Positions 5,591 through 5,984 of a stretch of DNA of 5,984 nt are shown one piece after another. This DNA is from Alphaproteobacteria bacterium. GTDB taxonomy: Bacteria > Pseudomonadota > Alphaproteobacteria > Sphingomonadales > Emcibacteraceae. The translations under genes and the position numbers were made by a program. The notes under the pieces were generated by a model. It ran no database searches. It was not told the origin of the DNA and saw nothing but the letters and a program-made list of their open reading frames with translations. How positions within the stretch are numbered: the stretch's first letter is position 1; every line of letters begins with the position of its first letter. Where the stretch lies: NCBI GenBank assembly GCA_002401545.1, contig NVTJ01000015.1:838-6821 (forward strand), in the 5' to 3' direction.

Positions 5591-5984
5591 GACCCAGTAC
5601 CTCCTTGACGCCTTCCTTGATCTGGGACGGTGAAATAGGTACCCCGTCGTAACGATTAAGTCCAGACACCGATTGTTTGCCCGTCTTGGCGGCGCCGATT
5701 TCCAATATCAGTTGCCCGGCATTCATTTCAGCAACCACTAAATGTCTGGCTTTTCTGGTCACCTTGCGAAAGCTTTTGGTCGGAAAAGGCCATAGGGTTA
5801 TGGGCCGGAACAGACCGACCTTCACCCCCTCTGCCCGAAGCTCCCTTACGGCCTTGCGGGCTGCGCGGCCCACCACACCAAGAGCCACGATCACCACCTC
5901 TGCATCCGCACAATCAACATCTTCAAAACTCTCAATCAGATCATTGTTAATTTCGATCTTACCCAGTAAACGTTTCATGACCGG
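5583..5984 (-). CDS. korA: 2-oxoacid:ferredoxin oxidoreductase, alpha subunit, C-terminal part (5' end outside window)
   Basis: The last 133 codons of an alpha subunit. The frame stays open to the right edge (Pro-Val before the Met at 5978), so that internal Met is not the start; full subunits are usually 350-400 residues, or about 600 when fused to a gamma domain. Here gamma is a separate gene, which suggests the shorter form. The part seen is the PFOR domain II: a KRLLGKIEINNDLI helix leading in, the strand AEVVIVALGVVGRAARKAV, then VGLFRPITLWPFP, a highly characteristic turn, then HLVVAEMNAGQLILEI, and the closing GVPISPSQIKEGVKEVL helix. This domain packs against the beta subunit and helps form the CoA/TPP site. 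The sequence style resembles VorB-type as much as KorA-type subunits, so the symbol is provisional. Any ferredoxin-like delta subunit would lie upstream, beyond the edge. Confidence 0.92.
   Translation of the reverse strand, partial: PVMKRLLGKIEINNDLIESFEDVDCADAEVVIVALGVVGRAARKAVRELRAEGVKVGLFRPITLWPFPTKSFRKVTRKARHLVVAEMNAGQLILEIGAAKTGKQSVSGLNRYDGVPISPSQIKEGVKEVLGHE
5600..5606 (-). promoter_or_regulatory. Strong ribosome-binding site of the beta-subunit gene
   Basis: AAGGAGG on the - strand, nine bases before the ATG at 5590 and inside the last codons of the alpha subunit. It is a full consensus site and fixes this start despite the 8-base gene overlap. Confidence 0.85.

Noticed and set aside
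5583..5978. Reading the alpha-subunit fragment as a complete 131-residue gene starting at 5978
   Set aside because: The frame is open beyond this Met to the window edge, and the sequence begins in the middle of a known domain arrangement. It is the C-terminal part of a larger subunit.

Overview
The window looks like chromosomal DNA of an alphaproteobacterium. The best clue is the left block, where the end of uroporphyrinogen-III synthase (hemD) runs into a Mic60/mitofilin-like membrane protein and then hemY; this hemD-mic60-hemY order is typical of that class. I cannot name the genus. Gene density is very high, almost all bases are coding, and I see no mobile element, CRISPR array, tRNA or rRNA.

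Left block (about 1-2841, + strand): the 3' part of hemD (cut by the window edge), mic60 and hemY. Both junctions are 4-base ATGA start/stop overlaps, so the three genes very probably share one transcript and are translationally coupled. HemD closes the first tetrapyrrole ring. Mic60 and HemY are inner-membrane proteins with an N-terminal anchor and a large soluble part: coiled coil plus mitofilin domain in one, TPR-like helices plus a four-cysteine zinc ribbon in the other.

Right block (about 2848-5984, - strand): the C-terminal part of the alpha subunit of a 2-oxoacid:ferredoxin oxidoreductase (cut by the right edge), its TPP-binding beta subunit, its gamma subunit, and a phenylacetate-CoA ligase (paaK). 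The first two junctions overlap by 8 and 4 bases; the third is a 35-base spacer carrying a 16-base tandem duplication. Both enzymes can in principle yield an acyl-CoA thioester, one from a 2-oxoacid with CoA and ferredoxin, the other from an arylacetate with ATP and CoA. This suggests an aryl-2-oxoacid/arylacetate module (phenylpyruvate, indolepyruvate or phenylglyoxylate type), but the subunit sequences also resemble 2-oxoglutarate and 2-oxoisovalerate enzymes, so the substrate is open.

The two blocks converge and their stop codons are only 6 bases apart, with no recognisable intrinsic terminator. Promoters of both operons lie outside the window. The items most worth a second look are the oxidoreductase-ligase coupling, the zinc-ribbon HemY beside a bacterial Mic60, a perfect 9-bp hairpin inside the gamma-subunit gene, and the duplicated ribosome-binding region before paaK. 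I did not find a clearly undescribed system.
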